DNA from: Vigna angularis
Lineage: Eukaryota > Streptophyta > Magnoliopsida > Fabales > Fabaceae
Length of the DNA: 64,000 nucleotides
Assembly: GCF_016808095.1 (NCBI RefSeq)
Contig: NC_068971.1
Location: forward strand, 20,510,501-20,574,500
Reading direction: 5' to 3'
Positions 10,667 through 20,857 of the stretch are shown piece after piece (the stretch's first letter is position 1; the number at the start of each line of letters is the position of its first letter). The notes below the pieces were generated by a model that made no database searches, was not told the origin of the DNA, and saw only the letters and a program-made list of their open reading frames with translations. The position numbers were made by a program, and so were the translations under genes.

Positions 10667-10856
10667 GGTGATTTCCTTTGTTTTCTCGGAGCCATCCAAA
10701 AGGCTGTCTATGTGTATTTACTGGATGTGTATAATTTGTGTTTCTGTTTTGCAATTCTATAACATCTCCAAGAACAATAAGATTGAGACAATTCTTTTGA
10801 GGAAATACTACCATCTGATGGTTGTCTTGATGTTTTTGCCCGCCCTTATCTTCCAG
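10667..10856 (+). pseudogene. Captured exon of dolichol kinase
   Basis: A 190 bp exon-like block is bounded by TTGCAG on the left and GTGATT on the right. It encodes EPSKRLSMCIYWMCIICVSV, then ILLRKYYHLMVVLMFLPALI. The RKYYHLM...LPALI wording matches the polyprenol/dolichol kinase family (CTP-dependent, ER membrane), where the R-K-x-x-H motif starts the conserved domain. Sequence on either side looks intronic. Only one exon of a multi-exon gene is present, so it has no enzymatic capacity. Confidence 0.7.
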
Positions 10857-11452
10857 GTGATTTGGGACTAGAGAAAAAGGGATTTTTCCACTTAGTATCC
10901 ATTATCCATTTTCTTTGTACTTCACTTGAAAGTAATAGGAAAATGTACTACTGCAAACACTCCCCAGACTGTTTACCTTATTTCCAAATAGCCACCCTTA
11001 ACCTTCAAATTTGGATGAAAGGCCTTTATCTCTCTGAAGCTTGTAATAGATTTTACATATCTCTGAAGCTGTTCATTATGACTTTCTCATAGTGATTAAT
11101 ACATATGATGGTCTTGAATTTGTCCACGTTATTTAAAAAAAAAACCTCATTTTATTTCTTTTTTAAAAGATTATTATAGTTTCCACGTTTTTTTGCATGT
11201 TAAAATTAAGGTGACTCATTCAAAAGATGAGCAGGTGGTGTCAATACATTTTCTCACTTGAAATCAGACCCACCAATATATATATATATATATATATATA
11301 TTAATCTCACATTTATCATATAGGTTCTCCTCTTGTTCTTCTTCTAAGGATTTTCTTAAATAAACGTCTATATATTAATCTCACATAAATCACAAGTATA
11401 ATATTAATTACTTTTGGGAAATAAACGTCTATATATGTTTAGTTTACACGTG

Positions 11453-11453
<1 letters not shown>

Positions 11454-11517
<64 letters not shown>
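11454..11517. repeat. (AT)n microsatellite
   Basis: About 30 AT dinucleotides near the right end of the CACTA element. A shorter AT run lies at 11276-11300. Confidence 0.95.
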
Positions 11518-11522
<5 letters not shown>

Positions 11523-11587
11523 GATTTTTCAGGTATGGATTGTCAACAATACACTAAACCAAAACAACTAAAAAAAACATTACAGAT

Positions 11588-11815
11588 AATTACCGAAGGC
11601 TTTTGTCCTTCGGTAATTACCGAAGGTTTTTGTCCTTCGGTAATTACCGAAAGTTTTTGTCCTTCGGTAATTACCAAAGGGCAAAGGCCGTCGCTAATGG
11701 TTAGCGACAAGGGATTTATCGACGGTCATCTTACCGTCGCTAAGCCGTCGGTAATGGCTTATTACCAACGGCTTTTGGATGTTTCCGAAGGATTATGGCC
11801 GTCGATAATGTCCTT
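11588..11815. repeat. CACTA 3' subterminal repeat block
   Basis: Three near-identical tandem units built on TTACCGAAGG...CCTTCGGTAA (about 28-29 bp each), then several variants with CCGTCG(C/G)TAA and TTAGCGACGG. Each unit is itself an inverted repeat, so the region can form several small hairpins. Such arrays are the expected transposase-binding zone of CACTA elements. Confidence 0.8.
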
Positions 11816-11831
11816 CTTTACTGTAGTAACA

Positions 11832-12620
11832 TTCAAACCATTTTTCTTTTAATTAGTATTCCTGCTATCTTTCCTATAGTGTCCACTTCCCTTTTTAGTT
11901 ATCAGCATGTGTGTTGACTTCCTTATAAGGATATATGCTGACTAACCCAACTTTTCGACCCCTTCTTAAAAAATGGTAAATTGTTGATTGCATATATCTA
12001 TATTTTTTTATAATAGATATATTTTTTAGAAATAGTATACAATTTAAAATAATAAATTAAAATTTTAAAAATATATATATCAAATTTACATTGGTAGCCT
12101 GAGAATTGAAATTACAGGAAGGAAGAGCGTATATTGGAACTAGAAAGAGGCCATGCACAGTCCATGGTGCTTTTTCAATAACATGAATATTAGCGTTTGG
12201 ACGAACAGGAAGACGAAGGGAGTATTAACTACTTTACTACCTTTTGGCTTTAATTTGCATATTCAAAAAATGAAGTTACTTGACCGTCCTGGAGTTTTAA
12301 TGCATGGAAGTCTACAAAAGACGTATCAAAAATAAATGTTTTGAATGAATGCGGGTGGTTACTTAGAAATGTTATGTTAGCTTATTTTGGAGGATTATGA
12401 ACAAGAATTAAGTATCCTGAACAAGAACAAAAAAAATATTTTTTTTATAATCATTTTATTCTTCTAAATATATATCAAATAAATATAAATCTGTCATTTC
12501 TACACTTACTTTATGATAAATATAAACATCTGCTACTTATGTGGAACTTTGGTTTTTGCAATTAAGAAAGTTTGTTTAAATATAATTCAAAACAAAATAC
12601 AGGGAACGAAAAATAAAACC
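11832..12620. other. Intergenic DNA between CACTA element and exonuclease gene
   Basis: AT-rich, with no supported gene. The last few hundred bases are downstream (3' side) of the minus-strand exonuclease gene and probably include its 3' untranslated region. Confidence 0.5.
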
Positions 12621-13253
12621 CTAACAACTCAAACGTCGTCCAATCTCAAAAGAGACAAAAGCATCAATAGCAGCATACTGCACCTGTTCATCACTGAGCC
12701 ACCCATTGTCCCACCTACTCCTACTGATCTTCTTGGGCTTATCAACCTCCAGGCCCAACACCCTCAGGCCCAGTGCCTTCAGCCCAGCGGTGTTCAACGC
12801 AGGGTCACCGAGCTTCTCCACGGCGAGGGAGCCAAGTTCGAGGAAGTTGGCTACGCGGAGAGAGCAATCTTCTAGAAGCTTCTGCACGTCGCCTTGGATC
12901 CCAACACCCACAAAGGTGTGGTTGGCGTCGCCGAGGAAGGAAACGAGGGAAAGAGGAACGAAGGGAGCGTGAAGTATTTGAAAGACAAGGCAGCGACGGT
13001 CCACGCAGAGTTGGAGGGTGGCGACTGGGTTGTTCATGTCGCGGCGGAAGTTGGGGCGCCACTCAATGTCGAGGCCCACCAAGAGAGTGCTTCGACGGTA
13101 GTGGCGGCGGAGGATATCAGAGATCCAGGAGTGGACTTCGGAGGGGTTGGAGGTGAGGAGGGTGAGGATGGTGTCGGAGTGGAAGGTGACGTTGTAGAGG
13201 TTGCGGTGTGAGATATTCAACGGCGGTATGCGGTTTCGGTTGTGGTTTCCCAT
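12621..13253 (-). CDS. WRN-type DEDDy 3'-5' exonuclease domain protein
   Basis: A single-exon, 210-residue protein. Three exonuclease motifs are visible: Exo I LVGLDIEWRP (Asp62, Glu64), Exo II FVGVGIQGDVQKL (Asp122), and Exo III VQYAAIDAFVSFEIGRRL (Tyr193, Asp197). Together they give the full D-E-D-D-Y set of the family. This is the RNase D/WRN exonuclease fold, which uses two metal ions to remove nucleotides from 3' ends. The length fits small plant Werner-exonuclease-like proteins that consist of the domain only. No helicase or signal peptide is present. The start at 13253 gives an N-terminus rich in Asn/Arg that leads into a short beta-rich region, and no longer in-frame extension is evident. 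GC content is higher than in the surroundings, as for many intronless plant genes. The physiological substrate cannot be told from sequence. Confidence 0.88.
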   Translation of the reverse strand: MGNHNRNRIPPLNISHRNLYNVTFHSDTILTLLTSNPSEVHSWISDILRRHYRRSTLLVGLDIEWRPNFRRDMNNPVATLQLCVDRRCLVFQILHAPFVPLSLVSFLGDANHTFVGVGIQGDVQKLLEDCSLRVANFLELGSLAVEKLGDPALNTAGLKALGLRVLGLEVDKPKKISRSRWDNGWLSDEQVQYAAIDAFVSFEIGRRLSC

Positions 13254-13305
13254 GCCTCGTTGTTCTATTCCACCACTGTTGTGTTGTGATGACCAAATGT
13301 TAGAC

Positions 13306-13337
<32 letters not shown>

Positions 13338-14653
13338 AAGAAACATAAGCTATTGTGTATCAATTGAAACTAGGAAAATATTAGCAGAAATTCATAGTTT
13401 TCTTGAGAAAATCAATTATTAGAATATTACACATAAACAAGAGGTATTATATTTCTTTGAAGTAAAATAATATTCTCTCTTTTATATTATCAATACTGAA
13501 TAAAAATCGAGAACAAAAAGAAGTTGGTGGTAGAATTTTCAAATAAGGTCATATGATATTACATGAAAACTTTATTAAAATAAAACTAAAAAAAAGGAAA
13601 AATAGGAGAGAAATACATCGAGTTTATGCAAAAAGAAAAATTAACTAATTCAAGTCCATTTAAGAATTATCAAGATTATATGTTTAATTCATTGAAGACA
13701 AATTGTAGTTTTAAAAGAAAAATATCAGTCAACTAAATTTTAATAAATTAAGTGTAACGAGAGATAGGAAGATAAATTCATCAAGAAGAGTGAGACTCTT
13801 ATTTCAATTAAAATTGTTAAGTCCTAATTATACGGAATCGAATAAGATCTTCGCAAACGCATATTAAGTACTATGTAATAAAAAATATAACTATAAAAAT
13901 AGGTCTATAAATAGAAATTTGGTTTACATTTTTTCGAAGTGACAAAATAGAAACTCATATTAGGAGATGACTAATAGAACCACGATACTTGTGTCTTTTT
14001 CTCCTTATTTTCTTTATCAATTATTCAAGTTTTTAATATTTCCTTGATTGAGACTTGTTATTTTTCACATTCTTACATAATTTTTTCTTGACCGTTGGTT
14101 GTCTGTAGGTCTACTATTATTTCTATAAATCTTTGAACTAACTAATCAAATCTAATTAAACTTATCGCAAACATTTTAATTTGCATTGCTGTTTACTTCT
14201 TTCCAAATTCACTTATACAAAATATTTTACTTTTTATATGTATTCATAAAATTTAAGGTACATGAGTATGAAGGTAATTTCTTTTCTTTACAGGTATTTC
14301 GTGGAAGTTTACTCTATTTTATTAGTTTATACGCATCTCCATTAAGAAAAATTTAATATACTAATCCGTTTCAATCGATTAAACAGATTTTTTATGCTCC
14401 TTTTTATAACTTTATGAAACTCTCCTCATTCCCTATGGAAAAAACTCTCTTTTTAATGGAACCTTTTCATTAAATGGTAACATATTTTCAATATTAGTTA
14501 GGGAAAAGGCGATGAACACTTCGTAAATGGTAACATATTTACGTTTCCAATATAAATACTTAAAATGCCTAAAAAGCCTCTTGTGTGAAAACAAAAGAGA
14601 GATACTTAAGCATTTTACAAAAAAAAGTTTAGATACTTTTTTTTTCCTGTACA
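13254..14653. other. AT-rich intergenic region
   Basis: Contains the presumed promoter of the minus-strand exonuclease just right of 13253, then an (AT)n/(GA)n microsatellite at about 13307-13338. The remainder is AT-rich and shows no supported gene or element. Confidence 0.5.
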
Positions 14654-14869
14654 ATGGCTGTTGTTGGAAGTGACGAATGTATTACCTTGAAGCTTATGGT
14701 ACTCAAAGAAGAAAGCAAAGTTATCTTTGCTGAGGCAGGGAAGGACTTTGTGGATGTTCTTTTTAGTTTCTTAACATTGCCTTTAGGAACTATTGCAAGA
14801 GTTGTGCGTAAAGAGTCTAAGTTGCAGCCATCTGAAGTTGCATCCACTAGTAAAAAAAGTGGTTTCTAA
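14654..14869 (+). pseudogene. DUF674-family N-terminal fragment
   Basis: A 71-residue frame whose first 50 residues match the start of plant DUF674 proteins: ITLKLMVLKEESKVIFAEAG, then KDFVDVLFSFLTLPLGTIAR. Members of this family are usually several hundred residues long with repeated domains. Here the frame ends after a short unrelated tail (SKLQPSEVASTSKKSGF) at a TAA. The function of the family is unknown. It could be a truncated gene with its end replaced by the repeat element that begins about 40 bases downstream, or an expressed short derivative. I treat it as a gene fragment. Confidence 0.65.
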
Positions 14870-14914
14870 CGCGCCATATATGCTCTGGTTATGTCAAAAT
14901 TGAAGCGTAAACAC

Positions 14915-15290
14915 ATATATACCTCGGTTACTCTTTACACGAAGCGGAATGAAGATACTGCCTCGGTTATCAAAAGAACCGAAACTTATACCTTGACTCT
15001 AAACATTGCAAATCAGACCTTTCTGTCTTACAACTTTTTGAAAAGCTCTATTGCCTCAGTTTGTAAGGCAACCGATGCATGTGCCTGTCAGGTTTATCCC
15101 CTGCAAGTCCTCTGCAAGCTAGGCTTTTCGCCTGAAGAAATGACAACTCTGCTACGCCAAGCCTAAGGCATCGATTCGTTGAGGAACCGAGGTCGTTGAT
15201 GCACACTTTACACCTCGGGTTTTGCTTTTAACCGGTGCCATATTGTGCTATGACTTCGGGTTGTTGAGTAACCGAGGTAGTAGCTCCATT
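14915..15290. mobile_element. Small putative DNA-transposon remnant with ACCTCGGTTACTC termini
   Basis: The left side has TATACCTCGGTTACTC and the right side has its inverse GAGTAACCGAGGTAGTA, with further CGGTT/AACCG copies between. The 91-residue plus-strand frame spanning 14891-15166 has no recognised motif. The pattern resembles subterminal repeats of plant CACTA- or Mutator-like elements. Neither a target duplication nor exact ends could be fixed. Confidence 0.4.
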
Positions 15291-15324
15291 AATTTTCTAA
15301 ACTTAACCTACACACGTTCCATTT

Positions 15325-15971
15325 TGTAGGAAGGTTCAACACACACACATACACATAGATATCTCCACAGTGATAAGATATTGTCCGCTTTGTGCCAAGC
15401 CCTCACGGATTTGCTTTTGGTACCACTCCAAAAGGCCTCTTATCAATGGAGGTATGTTATGTGTATATAAACTCATGTTTATATCTTATTTTATCCGATG
15501 TGAGACTTTGTTTGTAACCAACATCCTCCCCTCAAACAAAGGACCACCTCCCCTACAGCGGAAGTCTTTTTCTTATCCTCGAGTACATCATGGTCAACAC
15601 TCTCTCTTTCACAATCCATGGTCAAACATTGAGCATCTCTTGCTCCCTACCTCTCATGATTCACTTCCAGGCTATCTGTCATTGGCCGCCTGCCAGGGCT
15701 TCACCTGATCATGGAGGGACGTACTCAACTGAGTCCGATCACCAGATCGAAACCATGGGCTCTGATACCATTTGTAGGGAGGTTCGACACACACACATAC
15801 ACATAGATATCTCCACAATGATAAGATATTGTCCGCTTTGGGCCAAGCCCTCACGAATTTGCTTTTGGTACCACTCCAAAAGGCCTCTTATCAATGGAGG
15901 TATGTTATGTGTATATAAACACATGTTCATCTCTTATTTTATCCGATGTGGGACTTTGTTTGTACCCAACA
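15325..15971 (-). mobile_element. TRIM (terminal-repeat retrotransposon in miniature)
   Basis: A 647 bp element oriented on the minus strand. Two direct 199 bp LTRs (15325-15523 and 15773-15971) start TGTTGG and end CTACA when read on the minus strand, and differ at only about ten positions. Next to the 5' LTR (right copy) is the primer binding site TGGTATCAGAGC (complement at 15759-15770), matching initiator tRNA-Met. Next to the 3' LTR is a purine-rich GAGGGGAGGA tract. The internal 250 bp has no coding capacity, as expected for TRIMs. A perfect target duplication was not found. Confidence 0.88.
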
Positions 15972-17880
15972 TCCTTGAGTCTTAAAAAAATCTCACAATA
16001 TACACACTCTAATATTTTCCTGAAATTGAGTCTTATTATTCATTATAATTGAAGGGCTTTAAATAGTCATAACACTTACAATATTACGAGAAATAAAAAT
16101 AAAATATCAACTATCTTAAAAATAAAATCTGTTTAATCTATCATAAAATAATATTGTACCTAGATAAACCGAAAATCATAACTACGTGTCCCTATTTTAT
16201 CTCTATCAAATCAAACTAAATATTACTATACCCAAAAACTAATAAAATAAGATTTAAACAAAATTATTAATGAAACCCTAAAATTTAAGTTTATCCCAAC
16301 ACATTTGCGTCTCAGCAGCTTCTTCTTCCTCTTGTGCATGCTCTCTCATTCCTTTGCGTTTGTTCGTCTTCGTCATGCCCTCTCTGCGGTTGCGTCTACC
16401 GGTGCCACTTCTTGCCTCGCTGCGCCGCCCCCTGTGCTGTCGGTGGTCTCGCTTGCCTCCTTCTAGCCAATGCCCGCGCCTGCCGCTACTGGTTGTCGTT
16501 CTTGGGCGCGCCTCCTCCCTTCACCGTCGTGCCTCCTCCCTTCGCCATCGCGCCTCCTCCCTTCCCCGTCGCACCACTGGTGCCCTGTCGCTGCTGCCTA
16601 CGGTGCCTCCAACGAGTCCACTCTTTTCTCTCTGTTGTAACCTCCGCCGCTGCTACCGCCGCCACTACTGCCTCTGCCACTGCTGGCTCCACCGCTGCTG
16701 CCTCCACCGCTGTTTCCTCCACGGCTGTTTCAATCTTGCTGAGGTTGGTTGATTATGTTTTTGGTGATAATAATTGGTGGAGGAAAAAACATAATCAACC
16801 AATTTTTTTCTTGTAATAAGATAATATTAGGGATTTCTGAAATGGGATTTAGGGTTCAATCAAATTGAATGGGATTAAAAATTTGAGAAGTGATTGTAGA
16901 TCAGACGAAGGGATGGAGATTAAGAAGTGAATTTTTGAATGGGGTCTGGGAGTAGCAGTCAAGCTTGTTGTGGAAGGAAGGCTTGGGGGACTGTGGGGTC
17001 ATCCAGAACCAGATGGCGGACTTGAAGGAGACGACGGCGTCAGTGGCGACGAGATCAAGGTTGTTGATCAAATCCACCCCAATTACATTTCAGCAAATTG
17101 GGGAAAATTGTTCCTGCTTCTACGTTGTGAAGGGGAGATGGTGCACTACCGCGACGTGGGTTTGACTAACTAATGAAGGATTGCTCACCACTGCTGATGG
17201 CGCGGCATTGCTACTGGGTCGCACTAAGGAATCTATTTCTGGTTCTTTGCTTTCCTTGTAAGTTTCGAAATCTCTGGAGGAGGAAGAACATGGAAGCGGT
17301 GGCGCGATTCTGAGAAGTGGTTTCTTGCAGGGTTTACGTCATGATCTATGGAGAAGAAGTTCTTGGTGGTTACTGCGCTTGTGGATTTTTTGGATCTGCA
17401 AGTGAAGGTGGCGTGATGTAGGCTGATGCGATTTTGGGTTGTGCGGCGGTGATGGAGGAGAAGACTCGTGATTTCAGGGAGAGTGGCGGTTTGGCTTTTT
17501 TTTTGCGTTTTCTGGATTTTGGGAATTACAGGTGAAAGAAGGAGATCACGCGAGGAGATTCACGGTGGTGCTCTGGATGCTGTTTGGGTTTTTCTAGGTT
17601 GGTTTTTTACTGGGAATATCAGCAAAGTCTAAGTCTATTAGATTCTTCTCAGATATCAATCTCCTTTCGTCTTCTGGCAATAAGATTCTCCAACCGCGTG
17701 TTCCTTTCCAGCTCTAAATTTCCCAGATCCATGAGGTTCTTTTGGTCATCCTCTGTCCATTTAATGACAGATTTACTTTCATCTTTTTTGCCACTTGTAG
17801 CTTCTTCTTCCTCTTCTATGAACTCTAAATCACATTTCAGAAATTCATATTATTAAAATTTAAAAAGTTGCTAAATTCCA
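15972..17880. other. Gene-free region with GC-rich, codon-like low-complexity block
   Basis: From about 16330 to 17600 base composition rises and long overlapping frames appear on both strands (for example 16334-16816), with proline, alanine and cysteine-rich repeats such as PPPF(T/A/P)V. No frame has a recognised domain, and the frames exist in several phases at once. The texture resembles the LTR or leader of a long-LTR retrotransposon, similar in style to 56.2-56.9 kb, but I cannot demonstrate LTR pairs. Confidence 0.35.
16745..16802. repeat. Perfect 18 bp hairpin
   Basis: TTGGTTGATTATGTTTTT at 16745-16762 is the exact inverse of 16785-16802, with a 22-base loop. It lies at the end of the GC-rich block. 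No T-run or terminator role is implied. Confidence 0.9.
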
Positions 17881-20447
17881 CGTATTCAACTATCAGTATG
17901 CCACATTTTAAAAATTTGACACATCAATCTTCCACCTGTGCAAAAACTTAACCCCGTTAACTAAATTTAACGGCACGGGCTCAATTGATTCAAATTAGCA
18001 CTTATAAGAAATCAATTAGGGATTCTAATAAGAAGGGGATCAAATTGGGAAAAACCCACATAAATAGGAACAACTAAAGGGTTTAAACCAAAAAGTTAAT
18101 AAAACAAAAGAAAAAATACATAATAAATAATATTTAAATAAATATATAATAATTTATTTATTTCAAACATATTTTAAAATATATAAATACAAAATAAAAA
18201 TATAAAACATAACAAATTAAAATTAAAATCAAAAGAACAAAAAACGAAAAATAAAAAGAAACACAACTGAAACTGGGTAAGGCCTCAATCAACATTCGCC
18301 AACGAAACCTTAACCGAACTTCGAAATGCGGTTAAGACCTTGTTGACGTGAAGGCTTTGTCGTGTTTCGAAGTGAGTTGAGGCTTTAACCGACATCCGGA
18401 CGACGACGAGTTCGTAACCGTACTTCAAACTTTGGTTAAGGCTTCTAAACCTCCTCCATTAACAGCAATCAACCTAGAAATTCACAGAGATCCAAATCAA
18501 TGACATGCATACGCTTTGCATACAATTCAATCATGCAATTAAATCCAATTTCTACATCCAATCCATATATACATGGACTAACATTCAATCCAAATGAAAA
18601 TAAATGCATTAATATTTAGTGGAAACAAGAATGGAAATGAGCAGAGGAAACAAATCAACCTTTAGTGCAGAAATCAAAGACACAGGAAGATGAGATCCAA
18701 CATCAACGAAAACCACCACAAAAGATTGTCTACGATTGACCAAGGATGAGAAAGAACAACACCGCGACAAAGTGAGGAGGATTTGGGGAGGAAGCTGCGG
18801 GTTTGGGTTTCAGGAGGCCCGAGGGATGCCTCCTTTGGGGTGTAGGGTTTTGCTTTTAAGGGAGTTACTTCCTCCACCACCACACATTGCTCGCTGCACC
18901 TCCCTATTTCATTTTTGCCCTTCAATTAACGGATATCAACATTCGTGCACGCATATCAACGTCTGTGTACGAATATCAAGTTTTGCAAAACTTTCTCAGT
19001 AGCATGTGATGCGGAGGCAGCATGGCCACTAGATAGTGCATCAAGAGTTATCTCCAAACCTTAATAAGTGCTTTTAGAGTAGTTAAGGACTTTGGAAATA
19101 TCTCGAAACCTAATGCTATGCAACATGCTCCTATGGAACTTTTGTATAAAACCTTTTCATGGTGGATTTTTTAACAGTAAAACCTTAATAAGTGCTAACT
19201 AATATGGATATGAAAAATATAATTAAGAGGACAAATTCTATAATTATGTTCTTAACAAAGATTATTGGATATTTTGCACATTAAACAAATTTTTAGACAG
19301 ATATCATTGTGTTATAATTTGGAAAATTTCCAAGAGATAAAAAACTATAATTTAGGGTGACAGAGACATTGTTGATTTCAACGGGTATATTTGCCATATG
19401 AATGCGCCAATGCAGAGAGAGAAAGAAAGAGATTGTTGAGGAAAAATGGAGGTGAAGGAAACTCGTTGCAATAAGATTGTGGAGAGGTATAGGATATTTT
19501 TGGAATAAAAAAAAAAGTAAAGTGTTGGGAGCACATGGGATGGTGGACGGAGCAACACCCTACTTTTAAATGTTGTAGATTTTCGAAAAAGTTATTATAT
19601 GTTGATGTGTTGTAGATTTTCGAAAAGTTATTATAGATATTTTGAAGGTGCAAAATGAGAATGGGAAGTATAAAAAAAAGAGCTCTTAATTTAGGAATTC
19701 AAACATGAAATAAAATAAAATAAAATATAATATTTGTAAATATAATAATCTTGCATCAATTAAAAATTAAAAATAATTTAAATATATATTTCTTTTTAAT
19801 CTTTTAAAAATAATTTAAATCTTTTAAAAATAATCTTTTAAAACCCATGTTCACTGATCTTGGCATCCTTGAGACCCATGTTCTATGTTTTTACATTTTT
19901 GTATTCTCAATCCAAGCATTTAATCATTGGATTAGACTGGCTTGTATGGCATATTAGTTTCGTTGGTTCGTCTTGGATAATGATTTGTTTACGGGTTTGT
20001 AAGTTAGTCTATGTAAACAAAATTTTTAAAAAGTAAATATATACAAATATTGTAATAATAATTTTATTTTAATATTTCACATCTTTGTCCCACTTCATTA
20101 ATCTACCATTAATTAATAATAAAATTGAGAAAAAAAAACCTAAATAAACATAAGATTATCCACATTAAATAAATATATCAAAATTAAATCTTTTATGAAT
20201 AAGAAAACATAAAATAAATTATTATCTAAGTCATTAAAATCTTAAGCAATAAATAAGAATAAAATAAGATTAATACAATATTATTTTACAAAAAATTGGT
20301 AATAAAATAATGCTGTTTTTTTCATACTTTTTTCGGCAAAATCATTGTTAGTTAGAAATTTAACTGATAGATAACATGATGTTAAAATTTATAATAAATT
20401 GTAAAAAAAAAAGGTAACAAAATTCGTCGAAAGAAGATTAGTGAGAG
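17881..20447. other. AT-rich intergenic DNA upstream of COQ6
   Basis: No gene is supported. At 18285-18450 there is a cluster of TTAACCG(A/C)/GGTTAAGG motifs in both orientations, possibly a degraded DNA-transposon end. At about 19571-19641 a 28-base unit TGTAGATTTTCGAAAA...TTATTATA occurs twice in tandem. The segment next to 20448 probably holds the COQ6 promoter, but no core element stands out. Confidence 0.4.
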
Positions 20448-20711
20448 ATGAAGCGTGAATTTAACTCCAAGTTCTTAACAAAGAAAAAAGAAAAGCAAAA
20501 TCACGTTTCATTTGCAGCAACGCCGCAATTAAGCGCTTCACATTTTTCTACTTTAACGCGATTTTACAGTGTATCGACGTGGGTTCGATTCGAAAGCAGT
20601 TCGCATAGCCCCTCCCATGGTTTGAAATCCAGTTCCGAAAATATCAAACCCTGTGTTCTTCCTTCTTCTTGTATTCCACCATTTCTCTTTTCACACAATG
20701 AACAGGTATGA
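20448..20711 (+). other. Upstream open frame in probable COQ6 5' leader
   Basis: An 87-codon frame begins 410 bases before the COQ6 ATG and runs into CAG/GTATGA at 20705/20706, a good splice donor. A matching acceptor (GTAATAG at about 20846-20852) precedes the COQ6 ATG. If this leader intron is removed, the frame does not continue into COQ6 (it reads GDEED and then a stop), so it would be an upstream ORF or simply untranslated leader. Transcript evidence would decide. Confidence 0.4.
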
Positions 20712-20857
20712 ATGTTTTTTTTTCGAATATTTTCAATCACTCTTGTTTCTTCGTTTGCTAGCATGGGAATGTGGTTTATAGTGTTTATTGTGGTTTTCTA
20801 TCTTCCTATTTGAGCTTCCGTTTTGGGCTTTGACTCTGTAGCTGATGTAATAGGGTG

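Larger units (their letters stand above)
8814..11828. mobile_element. CACTA-type (En/Spm) element carrying captured gene fragments (Pack-CACTA)
   Basis: Length 3,015 bp. The left end is CACTACCATAAATATG. The right end read inward is TACTACAGTAAAG, that is, a CACTA terminus with its first base changed. The 3 bp target duplication aca is present on both sides (8811-8813, 11829-11831). Both subterminal zones hold inverted and direct copies of TTACCGAAGG/CCTTCGGTAA and ACCGACGGC-type motifs, as in plant CACTA elements. There is no transposase. The interior holds exon-like pieces of plastid ribosomal protein S5, a cytochrome b561-domain protein and dolichol kinase, with flanking splice-site remnants. 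Confidence 0.85.

Noticed and set aside
12706..13211. Several frames of 85-127 codons overlapping the exonuclease gene
   Set aside because: Shadows of the GC-rich minus-strand exonuclease coding sequence. Only the 210-residue minus frame has catalytic motifs.
15371..15985. Duplicate 112- and 131-codon frames sharing CPLCAKPSRICFWYHSKRPL wording
   Set aside because: They are translations of the two TRIM LTRs, not a duplicated gene.
16334..16816. 160-codon Cys/Pro/Ala-rich frame as a possible secreted protein
   Set aside because: Overlapping long frames exist in other phases and on the other strand, the composition is low-complexity, there is no recognisable domain, and the block is embedded in repeat-like DNA.
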